A stretch of 64,000 nucleotides of DNA, taken from assembly GCA_963697525.1 (NCBI GenBank), contig OY969087.1, positions 2,046,001 to 2,110,000 on the forward strand, read 5' to 3'. This document shows positions 25,776-34,600 of this stretch, piece after piece. Each line of letters starts with the position of its first letter. The first letter of the stretch is position 1. Below the pieces are notes generated by a model. The model worked only from the letters and a program-made list of their open reading frames with translations, was not told the origin of the DNA and searched no databases. This DNA is from Bradymonas sp963697525. GTDB lineage: Bacteria; Myxococcota_A; Bradymonadia; Bradymonadales; Bradymonadaceae. The position numbers were made by a program, and so were the translations under genes.

Positions 25776-26493
25776 AGCCGGAGACGACGGCCTTGCAGAA
25801 GGCCCACGCCAGCTATTTAGGTGGAATTATCATTGAAGGGCGGACGAACAGCCACGTTTGCGCGAGGCGGTGGATTTGGCAGGACAGCCACGTGGCTATT
25901 TGCTGGAGCCGCCGTCTCCCGCAAACGTTTCGGATCGTCCGCCCTTAAAGAGTAATTCGACCTCAATAGAGGGCGCCGCGACACCTGCAGGGCGCGGCTT
26001 CCATCGGCAAGCGAGCGCGGGCACGCGCCATAGCACGACGTCGTCGATGCGTTGTGCAACACACCTCGAAGATCGCAGGCGTGTCGATGGGCCGCACCTA
26101 TCCACGGGCCAAGGCCCGAGGCTCGTAAAAACGACCATGACAAGGCGTGCGGGCCAAGGCCGCGCACGCCGAGCGCGTGGTCGATGATTTGAAGATTCGT
26201 CGACGACGAGGCCGTGTGTGGTGGGTTGCGCAACGGGCACGTCGTCGCCGACGGGTCATGCGACCGACAGAATTGGCGAATGCCCCCACCCATTTGATTT
26301 CACAATACGCCGACATGGATCGGCGTTCTATCCGCCGACAAACCATCGACCACCTGCTTGGCGTGCGCGGCCTTGGCCCGCACGCCTCGACGTGGCTGTA
26401 TTTTACGAGCCTCGGGCCTTGGCCCGTGGTGAGGGTCGACGTGGCAACCACGCCCGCGCCGACTTGCCGTCGAGGGCCGCGCAGCGGCCCAAA
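25776..26493. repeat. 718-bp direct repeat, left copy
   Basis: Aligns with 30765-31482 at a constant offset of 4989 bp with no insertions or deletions. I count roughly nine or ten substitutions by eye, giving about 98-99% identity. It contains a long inverted repeat (26104-26191 against 26339-26427) but no convincing gene. It flanks the Rhs block on its downstream side. Confidence 0.9.
26104..26427. repeat. Long inverted repeat, arms of about 88 bp
   Basis: The left arm is 26104-26191 and the right arm 26339-26427. Both contain, in inverted order, GGGCCAAGGCCCGAGGCTCG, GGCGTGCGGGCC and GTGGTCGATG. Spacing is about 147 bp. It is duplicated at 31093-31416 within the second direct repeat. Shape and lack of a gene resemble a MITE or decayed element. 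Confidence 0.8.
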
Positions 26494-26820
26494 TCGACGA
26501 AATGTGCGCCTGAGCGAAACACGTACGGGGCCGCAGAGCGACCCCGGCGGCGCAGAGCACCGCGGCCCGTCCCGTGATGTGCGCGTTGTTAGGTGGAGCG
26601 CAGCCAGCTTGGCCGCATTCGGCGGTCGAGAGCGGGCCCTGTGCCCGCCGAGACGGCCGGAGACGAGGGCCTTGCAGAAGGCCCACGCCAAGCTATTTAG
26701 GTGGAATTATCATTGAAGGGCGGACGAACAGCAACGTTTGCGCGAGGCGGTGGATTTGGCAGGACAGCCACGTGGCTATTTGCTGGAGCCGCCGCCCTCG
26801 CCAAATCGACCGCGTTGACC

Positions 26821-27291
26821 TCACCTCATGCGCGTGCGCTTGCGAACACGTCTCCAGATGTGCAGGAGAGCGACCCACGCCACTCCCGGAAACCACATTC
26901 CCAGGAACATCCCCCCCACGCACCAGTCAGCGATTAGGCTAATGTAGTTGGAAACTGACCATGGCGGAAGTCGCTGCCAGTCGTAGCCGGCGTGCCACGA
27001 CCCGTACAGCGTGACGGTACCGACTAGCCACGAGGCGAGCGGCAGGGTTAGCCATTCTTTCCTTTGCAATAGCCGCGGTGCGACAAGCGGCATTACTATT
27101 GCGATGGTAGGAAAGTAGATTACGGCCCACGGCTTAGCATTTGGCGGTTGAAACCAAAGCGAGACCCACGGATAGACTACACACGCCGTAAGGACCGTCG
27201 CGATCGCCGTCATCACAAAAAGTTCCAGCGTGCTGGGGCTCTGATTGCGCGCAGACCCCGGTTCTCCCCCTTCCTGTTGATCGCGAATCAT
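26821..27291 (-). CDS. Probable membrane immunity protein of the Rhs array
   Basis: 156 residues. Four hydrophobic segments are visible (A-I-A-T-V-L-T-A-C-V-V, I-Y-F-P-T-I-A-I-V-M-P-L-V-A, L-P-L-A-S-W-L-V-G-T-V-T-L, and C-V-G-G-M-F-L-G-M-W-F), so it is an inner-membrane protein with a basic C-terminal tail. The ATG at 27291 has AAGGA upstream and starts 36 bp after the stop of the Rhs-associated toxin domain on the same strand. That position is where immunity genes lie in Rhs arrays. A membrane immunity protein would suit an exported or membrane-acting effector. No sequence family is recognised. Confidence 0.6.
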   Translation of the reverse strand: MIRDQQEGGEPGSARNQSPSTLELFVMTAIATVLTACVVYPWVSLWFQPPNAKPWAVIYFPTIAIVMPLVAPRLLQRKEWLTLPLASWLVGTVTLYGSWHAGYDWQRLPPWSVSNYISLIADWCVGGMFLGMWFPGVAWVALLHIWRRVRKRTRMR

Positions 27292-27327
27292 GAGTATCCT
27301 TGTGTCCTTTCGCTGACGAACACCGAG

Positions 27328-27996
27328 CTATTTGTCGACTCCGTCTGTCCGATGTCGTTCTCGCCATTCGCTAAAATCAACTGGGCCGAATGCGCTTGCC
27401 GCCTTTCGTATTGAGTCGCGAGATTTCTCTGTCTCGCGTGCTTCTTTGATATTCTTGAACACATCGGTGGAATGTTCTTCGAGTTCATCGTCTAAGAGGC
27501 CCGGGAAATCAATCCATCCATCAGGTTCGTCAATGAAAGCAAAGAAATCTGACTTTCGGAGCGCCGTACGACACGCCTGCGTGCAATGCATGGGCTCGGT
27601 ATGATTTCCAGAATTTTCTTTCGCTTGAATTGCCTTTCTGATTTTATGCTCGTCCTTTCTCGTCGTGTCATAAGTTCGTACACTTATCTTTGTGCTCGTT
27701 TTCTTTTGGTACCTCAAGTAGTCATCGATCGTCACAGGCGAACCATCGTCGTGTTGATAATCATTAAGGTTGAGTAGATCCGAGGTGCCGCGCCTGTTCC
27801 GCATGAACGAGCCCGCCGGGTCGTACAAATACCGCTGACCGTTACGTTCGATGTAGAGCGCAGAATGATCTCCCATCTCGATTCCGTAGTCGCCGTAGGT
27901 TGTAATTACAGCGGTAAACAACCCAGAAGGGTCGACGCGACCCACCGGTGAGTTGGCGGCATAGGAGTATAGGTTCATTTCGCGCGCCGTTCCCAA
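27328..27996 (-). CDS. Rhs C-terminal toxin segment (candidate cysteine peptidase-like fold)
   Basis: The segment begins with the end of the Rhs core (N-L-Y-S-Y-A-A-N, then V-D-P-S-G), the point after which Rhs proteins carry a variable toxin. The toxin part has D-H-S-A-L-Y-I, then Y-L-Y-D-P-A-G-S, and later M-H-C-T-Q-A-C. The order His-Asp-Cys suggests a permuted papain/NlpC-like peptidase or related transferase; this is inference. It is in the same frame as the core fragment at 28009 but cut off from it by a single TAG stop at 28009-28011. GC content is visibly lower than its surroundings, as expected for acquired toxin cassettes. Confidence 0.65.
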   Translation of the reverse strand: MGTAREMNLYSYAANSPVGRVDPSGLFTAVITTYGDYGIEMGDHSALYIERNGQRYLYDPAGSFMRNRRGTSDLLNLNDYQHDDGSPVTIDDYLRYQKKTSTKISVRTYDTTRKDEHKIRKAIQAKENSGNHTEPMHCTQACRTALRKSDFFAFIDEPDGWIDFPGLLDDELEEHSTDVFKNIKEARETEKSRDSIRKAASAFGPVDFSEWRERHRTDGVDK

Positions 27997-28008
27997 AGCC
28001 TCTTCGGG

Positions 28009-28801
28009 CTACAGCAACACAGCCGGGTCGGGCGACAACCACCTTCTCAAGCTCGGGTCGTAGACCCTCGCGCCCATGAAGTACCAGCCGGTGGCCGGGT
28101 CGGGCTCGAAGCCGACGAATTGGTGGGTGGGAGGCTTTTTAGGGCTCACCGACAGCGTCTTGCCCCAGGGGCCGTACTCGGCCTCTTTGAAGGGCAGCGA
28201 CATCTGCGACGACCAGCCGGTCTTGGCCAAAGTCGAGCCGCGCATGTCGGTGTGGATGTAGCCCGAGCGGTCGGTTCGGCGGCTTCCGTCGACAAGCGAG
28301 CGCGCCTCCTCGACGGTGACCGCGCCGTTGACGGGCACGCGCCACAGCATGACGCCGTCGTCGGGGCGTATCTCGGCCAGTCCGGCGAAGTCGATGACGC
28401 GCTGGGTGGTGCCGGAAAGGTAGTCGACCGTCTCGCGAAGCACGCGCCGGCCGCCCTCGCCGCATACCTGACGGGTCGTCTTGTCGAGCACCGTCGCGCC
28501 GCTCGAGTCCGTGTTCGTCACGTCGATGGTGCGCATGCAGCCCGCGGCGTCGTATTTGACGCCGGTGGTGGCGTTGACCCAACCGTTTGCGGTCTGCTTG
28601 TAGGAGTCCTCGTGGACCATGTTCACTTACGACCACCATGGGGTCGTTCGTGCGCAGCTCATCGCCTACGTTGCCGTTGGCGTCGTAGTTCGAGTAGGCA
28701 GCCTCGCGACTGATGCTGGCGGCGCCGTCGATGGCGGTCTTGGCGATGCCCGAGCCGCGGATGTCGGCGATTTGCGGCGCCTTGCAGACTCGCGACGCCA
28801 A
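28009..28801 (-). pseudogene. Rhs core 3' fragment
   Basis: Rhs/YD-type features: Y-S-N-Y-D-A-N-G-N at the upstream end, G-Y-I-H-T-D-M-R-G-S, then H-Q-F-V-G-F-E-P-D-P-A-T-G-W-Y, and Y-D-P-S-L-R-R-W-L-S-P-D-P at the C-terminus. The frame changes near 28615-28640 (from D-P-M-V-V to M-V-H-E-D-S-Y) and ends in an amber codon just before the toxin segment. Only about 260 residues of core survive, against over a thousand in complete Rhs proteins, so it is a remnant. Its last 300 bp are duplicated at 30333-30632. Confidence 0.75.
28028..28327. repeat. 300-bp direct repeat of the Rhs core end, copy 1
   Basis: Matches 30333-30632 at a constant offset of 2305 bp with a few substitutions. It encodes on the minus strand the conserved Rhs segment from V-T-V-E-E-A-R-S-L-V-D-G to R-R-W-L-S-P-D-P. 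Such shared core ends let Rhs toxin tips be exchanged by homologous recombination. Confidence 0.88.
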
Positions 28802-28806
28802 CCGAG

Positions 28807-29011
28807 GGTAGGCGCTTCGCGCAACCCCCGGCTACAGAGGCCGCGCAAACAGCGCGGCGCGGCACCTGAACGTCGGCGCCTGGTACAACATGCCCCAAAA
28901 CGGACGTTTCGAGGCATTTCAAGTGTAGCCGGAGGCGAAGCGCGCCAAGCGTTGTCCAGCTTGGCCTCTGTAGCGGAGGGTTGCGCCGGCGTAGTTCGCC
29001 AAGCGCCTACC
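28807..29011. repeat. 205-bp element with terminal inverted repeats
   Basis: Ends are GGTAGGCGCTT and AAGCGCCTACC. The homology extends inward about 48 bp with small gaps (GCAACCC and TACAGAGGCC are shared). It interrupts or abuts the upstream end of the Rhs fragment. No gene is present; shape and size fit a MITE-like element. Confidence 0.7.
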
Positions 29012-29193
29012 TTCCGTTTGAGGCGCAACAACCACAAATCTCTCATCACGCGTTCATGCTTGTCGGGCACATCCCAATCGCCGAAGAGCAACCACGCCGC
29101 AATCACCACAGGAACTGGCCTTCGGGGTCGAGCCCGTCCTCCCGCATTCGCCCAAAGAGCCACCTCACGGATTCCGGTGCAATCGGTGCTCGT

Positions 29194-29943
29194 TTAATCA
29201 TGGCCATGGTCCTCGGACTCAGTCTGTTCCGGTAGCTTTGCTCTCCACTCTCGTTTGCCGTCCTTCGAAGCCAGCCGCACGCTCGACTTGTCGACCCACG
29301 AGAACTTTCCGAGCGGCGATCTACGACCGACGAGGTTCATGGGGAACGGCTCGAGTTGACCGAGCAACTCGCGGGCACACTGTTCGCCGGAACGCGTGAA
29401 AAAAATGACAAACAGGTAGATCGCATCGCTGTCGAAGTAGTATTCGACCTGCGCCTTATGTGCACGATCCGGGCTCGCCTTAGGCTTGTCGATGCGCGCG
29501 ACGAATTCGAAATTATTTTCCTCGACGCAAGCGTAGGCCGCGTCGAACGGCGCCTTGTCCCAGCCGGCCCATTGCGCAGCATCTAACGCCCCGCGGTGCA
29601 CTATCTTGGCGGCAGCGCTCTTCCTCTCACTCTTGTCTTTGGCCCAGTAGGCTTCGAAGTCGAACTCGTAGTGTACGGTGAGAATGTCGACGGAAGGCTC
29701 GATAATTCGCCTACGCTGGTCGTTGATAAGAGTTGTGGGACTGGGCTCCAGATTTACCTCGAACCACAGCTCCTCTGGAAATGTCTCGTGTAGCATTATG
29801 ACGAGCTTCGCGAACCTTTCATTTCTGAATTCTGATAGGCACCTCGTATACAAACTGCTCACGCAGTTCGCGCTCGAACTGAATTTGCGCTGCACCTGTT
29901 TTCGATCATCGCTATACAGGCCAATCTCACGAAGGATAGTCAT
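29194..29943 (-). CDS. Unrecognised protein, candidate immunity protein of the second Rhs toxin
   Basis: 249 residues from the ATG at 29943, which has GAGGAG six bases upstream. Soluble, mixed alpha/beta, with no signal peptide. Sequence landmarks are F-P-E-E-L-W-F-E-V-N-L, D-I-L-T-V-H-Y-E-F-D-F-E-A-Y-W, and D-A-I-Y-L-F-V-I-F-F-T. I do not recognise its family. It starts 36 bp after the end of the second Rhs C-terminal tip, exactly the spacing seen between the other tip and its membrane neighbour, which supports an immunity role. GC is lower than in the surrounding genome. Confidence 0.6.
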   Translation of the reverse strand: MTILREIGLYSDDRKQVQRKFSSSANCVSSLYTRCLSEFRNERFAKLVIMLHETFPEELWFEVNLEPSPTTLINDQRRRIIEPSVDILTVHYEFDFEAYWAKDKSERKSAAAKIVHRGALDAAQWAGWDKAPFDAAYACVEENNFEFVARIDKPKASPDRAHKAQVEYYFDSDAIYLFVIFFTRSGEQCARELLGQLEPFPMNLVGRRSPLGKFSWVDKSSVRLASKDGKREWRAKLPEQTESEDHGHD

Positions 29944-29979
29944 TCTTCTCCTCAGGCCAGTGACTGAACGCCTCAAGTA

Positions 29980-30641
29980 TCATTGACCGTCAAGTGGAAT
30001 TGCACCCATGACATTGCCTGGCGTAATAATCGCCGCGCTTACTTTCGGAAGCTTATTGCCGAGCGGCGCACGATTGTGTTCCCGGGCAAAATTGTCGACC
30101 TGCTCGTGCTCCCATTCTTTGGCCGACCTCCTCAGATGTTGCTTCCTCAGTCGCCAGTGGCAAGTCTCTTCCGCCATCACAAACCGTGAGCTCTCCACTA
30201 AGCTCCCTCTCCACCTCATCTTGGCCCATCCCGCTGGGATCAACGAACACCGTGGGCCTATTGCTGGCGTAGGAATACAGGTTCAACTGCCCACTACCGA
30301 TCGTCACCTCGGGCAAGCCCAACATCAACGGATCGGGCGACAACCACCTTCTCAAGCTCGGGTCGTAGACCCTCGCGCCCATGAAGTACCAGCCGGTGGC
30401 CGGGTCGGGCTCGAAGCCGACGAATTGGTGGGTGGGAGGCTTCTTGAGGCTCACCGACAGCGTCTTGCCCCACGGGCCGTACTCGGCCTCTTTGAAGGGC
30501 AGCGACATCTGCGAAGACCAGCCGGTCTTGGCCAAAGTCGAGCCGCGCATGTCGGTGTGGATGTAGCCCGAGCGGTCGGTTCGGCGGCTTCCGTCGACAA
30601 GCGAGCGCGCCTCCTCGACGGTGACCGCGCCGCGGCCCAAG
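29980..30641 (-). pseudogene. Second Rhs 3' end with its own short toxin tip, frameshifted
   Basis: The segment repeats the Rhs core end (Y-D-P-S-L-R-R-W-L-S-P-D-P, then N-L-Y-S-Y-A-S-N and V-D-P-S-G), then diverges into a different tip: M-G-Q-D-E-V-E-R-E-L-S-G-E-L. Around 30115-30140 the plausible coding sequence moves to another frame, which continues E-W-E-H-E-Q-V-D-N-F-A-R-E-H-N-R and ends I-P-L-D-G-Q. The tip would be about 85 residues. Upstream of 30633 the core homology stops abruptly at a repeat, so this is a displaced tip cassette, not a complete gene. Confidence 0.7.
30333..30632. repeat. 300-bp direct repeat of the Rhs core end, copy 2
   Basis: Partner of 28028-28327. Homology ends sharply at 30632, where a repeat block (GCGGCCCAAGTCGACG and following) begins, marking a recombination junction. 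Confidence 0.88.
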
Positions 30642-31646
30642 TCGACGCCAGGGACGGCGTCGCTCCAAACGTGCGCCTGAGCGAAACACGTACGGGGCCG
30701 CAAAGCGACCCCGGCGGCGCAGAGCACCGCGGCCCCGTCTCGTTGTGTGAGCGTTGTTCGGTGGAGCCGGAGACGACGGCCTTGCAGAAGGCCCACGCCA
30801 GCTATTTAGGTGGAATTATCATTGAAGTGCGGACGAACAGCCACGTTTGCGCGAGGCGGTGGATTTGGCAGGACAGCCACGTGGCTATTTGCTGGAGCCG
30901 CCGTCTCGCGCAAACGTTACGGATCGTCCGCCCTTCAAGAGTAATTCGACCTCAATAGAGGGCGCAGCGACACCTGCAGGGCGCGGCTTCCATCGGCAAG
31001 CGAGCGCGGGCACGCGCCATAGCACGACGTCGTCGATGCGTTGTGCAACACACCTCGAAGATCGCAGGCGTGTCGATGGGCCGCACCTATCCACGGGCCA
31101 AGGCCCGAGGCTCGTAAAAACGACCATGACAAGGCGTGCGGGCCAAGGCCGCGCACGCCGAGCGCGTGGTCGATGATTTGTAGATTCGTCGACGACGAGG
31201 CCGTGTGTGGTGGGTTGCGCAATGGGCACGTCGTCGCCGACGGGTCATGCGACCGACAGAATTGGCGAATGCCCCCACCCATTTGATTTCACAATACGCC
31301 GACATGGATCGGCGTTCTATCCGCCGACAAACCATCGACCACCTGCTTGGCGTGCGCGGCCTTGGCCCGCACGCCTCGACGTGGCTGTATTTTACGAGCC
31401 TCGGGCCTTGGCCCGTGGTGAGGGTCGATGTGGCAACCACGCCCGCGCCGACTTGCCGTCGAGGGCCGCGCAGCGGCCCAAAACGACGCCAGGGACGGCG
31501 TCGCTCCAAATGTGCGCAGAGCGACCCCGGCGGCGCAGAGCACCGCGGCCCGTCCCGTTGTGTGCTTCTGGCAGCCACGCCAACGCATCGGCCGCGAGTT
31601 TTCTTGATGTTCGCCACCACGTCGTTCATCCTCGGGGGGAATAGGT
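30633..31646. other. Repeat-filled region upstream of the 1394-residue gene
   Basis: No credible gene. It holds a block shared with 26485-26580 and about 31475-31560 (GACGGCGTCGCTCC and GAGCGACCCCGGCGGCGC), the right 718-bp repeat and about 150 bp of unique sequence before the GTG at 31647. The promoter for the following genes, if separate from the vWA/tubulin-like genes, must be in that last stretch. Confidence 0.55.
30765..31482. repeat. 718-bp direct repeat, right copy
   Basis: Partner of 25776-26493. Its first 140 bp also constitute the fourth, shortened copy of the ~190-bp repeat. Together the two copies bracket the whole Rhs block (26494-30764). Confidence 0.9.
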
Positions 31647-34600
31647 GTGTCCGACAGCTCTACCAGCTCGCGAACGATGACCAGCTCCTCCAAGAATTCC
31701 CAATACCCGTCCCCGACAATCGTCGTCGGGCTGGGGCGCTTTGGCCTGGCGGTGCTCGAGCGGCTGGGGGAGGACTGGGAGTCGTTGGAGCAGGCGACCG
31801 ACGACCCGTCGCTCAAAAACCTGCGGCTGTTGCATGTGCGCGCCGACGAGTCGGTGCCCGAGCGCGAGTGGCGCCGCTCGGAGCGCCAATTCGTCGAGAT
31901 CGCGCGGTATACCGGCGATGGGGATTTGCCGACGCTGGCGCTGGATTTCGTCATTTTGCGCTCGCTGGGGCTGGTACGCTACCGAAACGGCACCTATCAG
32001 GTGGCCGTGCCGCGCGACCACGGGGTCGTCGAGGTTCCGGCTGACCGGCGCCGGGACGTGGTGCCGGTCGAGGAGGCCGACGAGGACGCACCGCACGCGG
32101 ACTTCGCGCGTCAGCGCTACTTCGATTGGAAGAACCTGAGCCCCGACCCCATCAGCTCGGTCGAGCGGCTGCGCGTGCTGCAGGCGCGCCAGCCCGACCT
32201 GGATCTATTCGTCTCGCCGCTGGTCAACCGCATCCGGCGCGGCCACAGCCCGCGGGCGATCCTGGCGTGCATCAGCCGGTGTCGGGCGCTGGCCGAGGGG
32301 CGCGACCCGTGGCCGTTTGCGTGGCTGTTCCGCTCGCTCGTCGAAGGCGCCGCCCACGAGCCGCACGCCCACGAGCGCTTTCGCACCGTTCCGTTCAACC
32401 GCGAGTGGTTGGTGCCCAACGACGTGCGCGGCTTCCTCGAGGGGTTGGCCGACGAGCCGGTAAACGGCTGGAGCGATTGGCTGCGCGCGGCGCGCGCCGG
32501 GGACGACATGCCCGACGTGGACGACGTGGAGCTGCCCGACGGGGGCTTCCCACTGACGCTGCCGGAGGCGTTCGTGCCGCGGGCGAGCGACCTGAGCGCG
32601 CCGATTCGACCCTTCCAACTGCTCAAGGTCGACTGGGAGACCACCGGCTGGGCGACCAACGCCATCGGCGCGGGCGGTGCCGTCGAGTTCGAGCCCGTCG
32701 CGGTCAGCCCGTTTCGCCTGGGGCTGTTCGACCATGACGATTGCTCGCGCATCCACAAGACCCACGGTGCGGACTTTCGAAAGCGGCTGCGCGAGCTCGC
32801 CATCCACGCTCACCGCGGCATGGTGCGCATGTGGGTGGACCTGCAGCGCGAGCGCGTGGAGACCGGCGAGGAGGAGATCGAGCCGACGCGACGCCGCGAA
32901 GGCGTCGACGACTCGCTCGACCAATCCCTGGAGGTGCTCGGCGAGCTCTTGGTGCGCCCGCTCATTACCGACAGGGCGGCACGCCCGGACGTCATGGCCG
33001 ACAAGGCGCGCGAGTTCGAGGAGTTCTTCGAGCATGAATACCTCGACCGGAGCGAGGATTTCGGCCTCGACGACTCCGCCAGCGGCTTTTTGCGCGAGCT
33101 GGTGGTCGAGGATCCGGCGGCGGAGAACGCCGCGCGCGACGCCCTCGACGAGCGCCTGGCCCAGCTCGGCTTCGACCCGCCGCGCACCCGCGACGCGCGG
33201 CGCATGCTGTTCTCCGATGTAAGCCTGTGCCCGGCCGACATCTCCCACGAGCCCGACGAGAGCAGCATCGTCGACCCGGACGTCGTCAACCGGCGCAGCG
33301 ACGGGCTCCTGGACATGCGCACGCTCTTGAACGAGCGCACCCGCCAGCTCTTCGACTTCGGCTTCCTCAAGCAGTACCGCAACAAGCCGGTGCGCCGCTC
33401 GCCCCGGCTGTCGATCTACGTCATCGGCGACGCCAGCGAGGCGTTTACGCGAAGCTCCGTGCGCACGGTGCTGCGCGAGGTCCACGCGGAGCTTCTGCGC
33501 GCCTACGGGCCCATCTTCGAGACCTTTCGCGAGGGCTTCGACCGGGCGCTGTCGGTCATCCCGATCATCTGGATGCCGCACCCCGCGGACACCTTCGGCG
33601 GGCGCCACCCGCTGGCCAATCGCTGCGAAGAGGCGGCGATCATCGAGTCCATCCAGGGCGTTCGGCGCTGGGCGGAGACCGTGCCTCGCGGCAAGCGCTG
33701 CATCCCCCAGCTCATCATCAACAGCAGGGTGACCGACAACGCCGTGTTGTCGGTGTGGGATTCGATCCGTCAGACGCGCGACTTTTTGAACTTCCAGATG
33801 CGAAACGATCTGTCCAGCGACCCGTGGCTTCGTCGCACCGCTACGGCCACACGTGGCGATGACTTTTTCGCCTCGTTCTCGTGTCACGAGATCTCGTTTC
33901 CGGCCGAGAAGGCCCGCGAATACCTGGCCAACCGCTACGCGCGCCACAGCCTCGAGCGCCTGGAAAAGGGCGAGCAGGACGCCCTGCCGGACGTCGCCGG
34001 CGAGCCCATCGAGCCGCCGCGCGTCGAGGCGTTGGTCAAAGAGCCCCAAAAGCGCCTGGGCGCCGAGACCGGCCAGGCCGCCGACACCATGAAGCGCCAG
34101 GTGCTCGGCCAGGTCGACACCAGCGCGCGTACGTCGGCCGACCAGATCGAGCGCCTCTTCAACGAGTCCTTCGAGGCGCATCTGCTCGAGAATATCCACC
34201 GCCAGTGGCAAAACTTCACCCGCCGCCGCGGCCAGATGGACGACATGGTCGACGCGCTGCGCCGCGACACGTCGTCGAGCCTGGCGGAGACGCTCGACGT
34301 GGTTGCCCGCGCCGGCGACCGCCTCATCGAGGAGCACGCCAGCAAGGGCGGCCTGCGCCGCGCCTACGCGGGCTTCGGCGAGCTGCATTCCATCGCCCGC
34401 GACCGGCTTCGCGAGCGTGAGAGCGGCCGGCTTCGAAACGAGGCGCTTTGCCTCGAGCACCGCATTCCGCAGACCAAAAGCGTCGGTTCCACCCGTGAGT
34501 CCGTGCTCGAAGCCGGGCGCCAAAAGCCCGACTGGTCGGCCATGAAGGTCGGCATCGTCATCTGGGCCTTGATGGCGCCGGTGCTGGGCGCCCCGCTCGC

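Larger units (their letters stand above)
25679..26820. other. Gene-free repeat-rich stretch
   Basis: No convincing gene is present. The stretch is made of two copies of the ~190-bp dispersed repeat (25705-25905 and 26590-26800), the first 718-bp direct repeat (25776-26493) and a block at about 26485-26580 rich in GAGCGACCCCGGCGGCGC. The frames that are open across it have compositions unlike real proteins. Confidence 0.6.

Noticed and set aside
25776..26493. Insertion sequence as identity of the 718-bp repeat
   Set aside because: No transposase-like frame in either copy and no clean terminal inverted repeats at the repeat ends.
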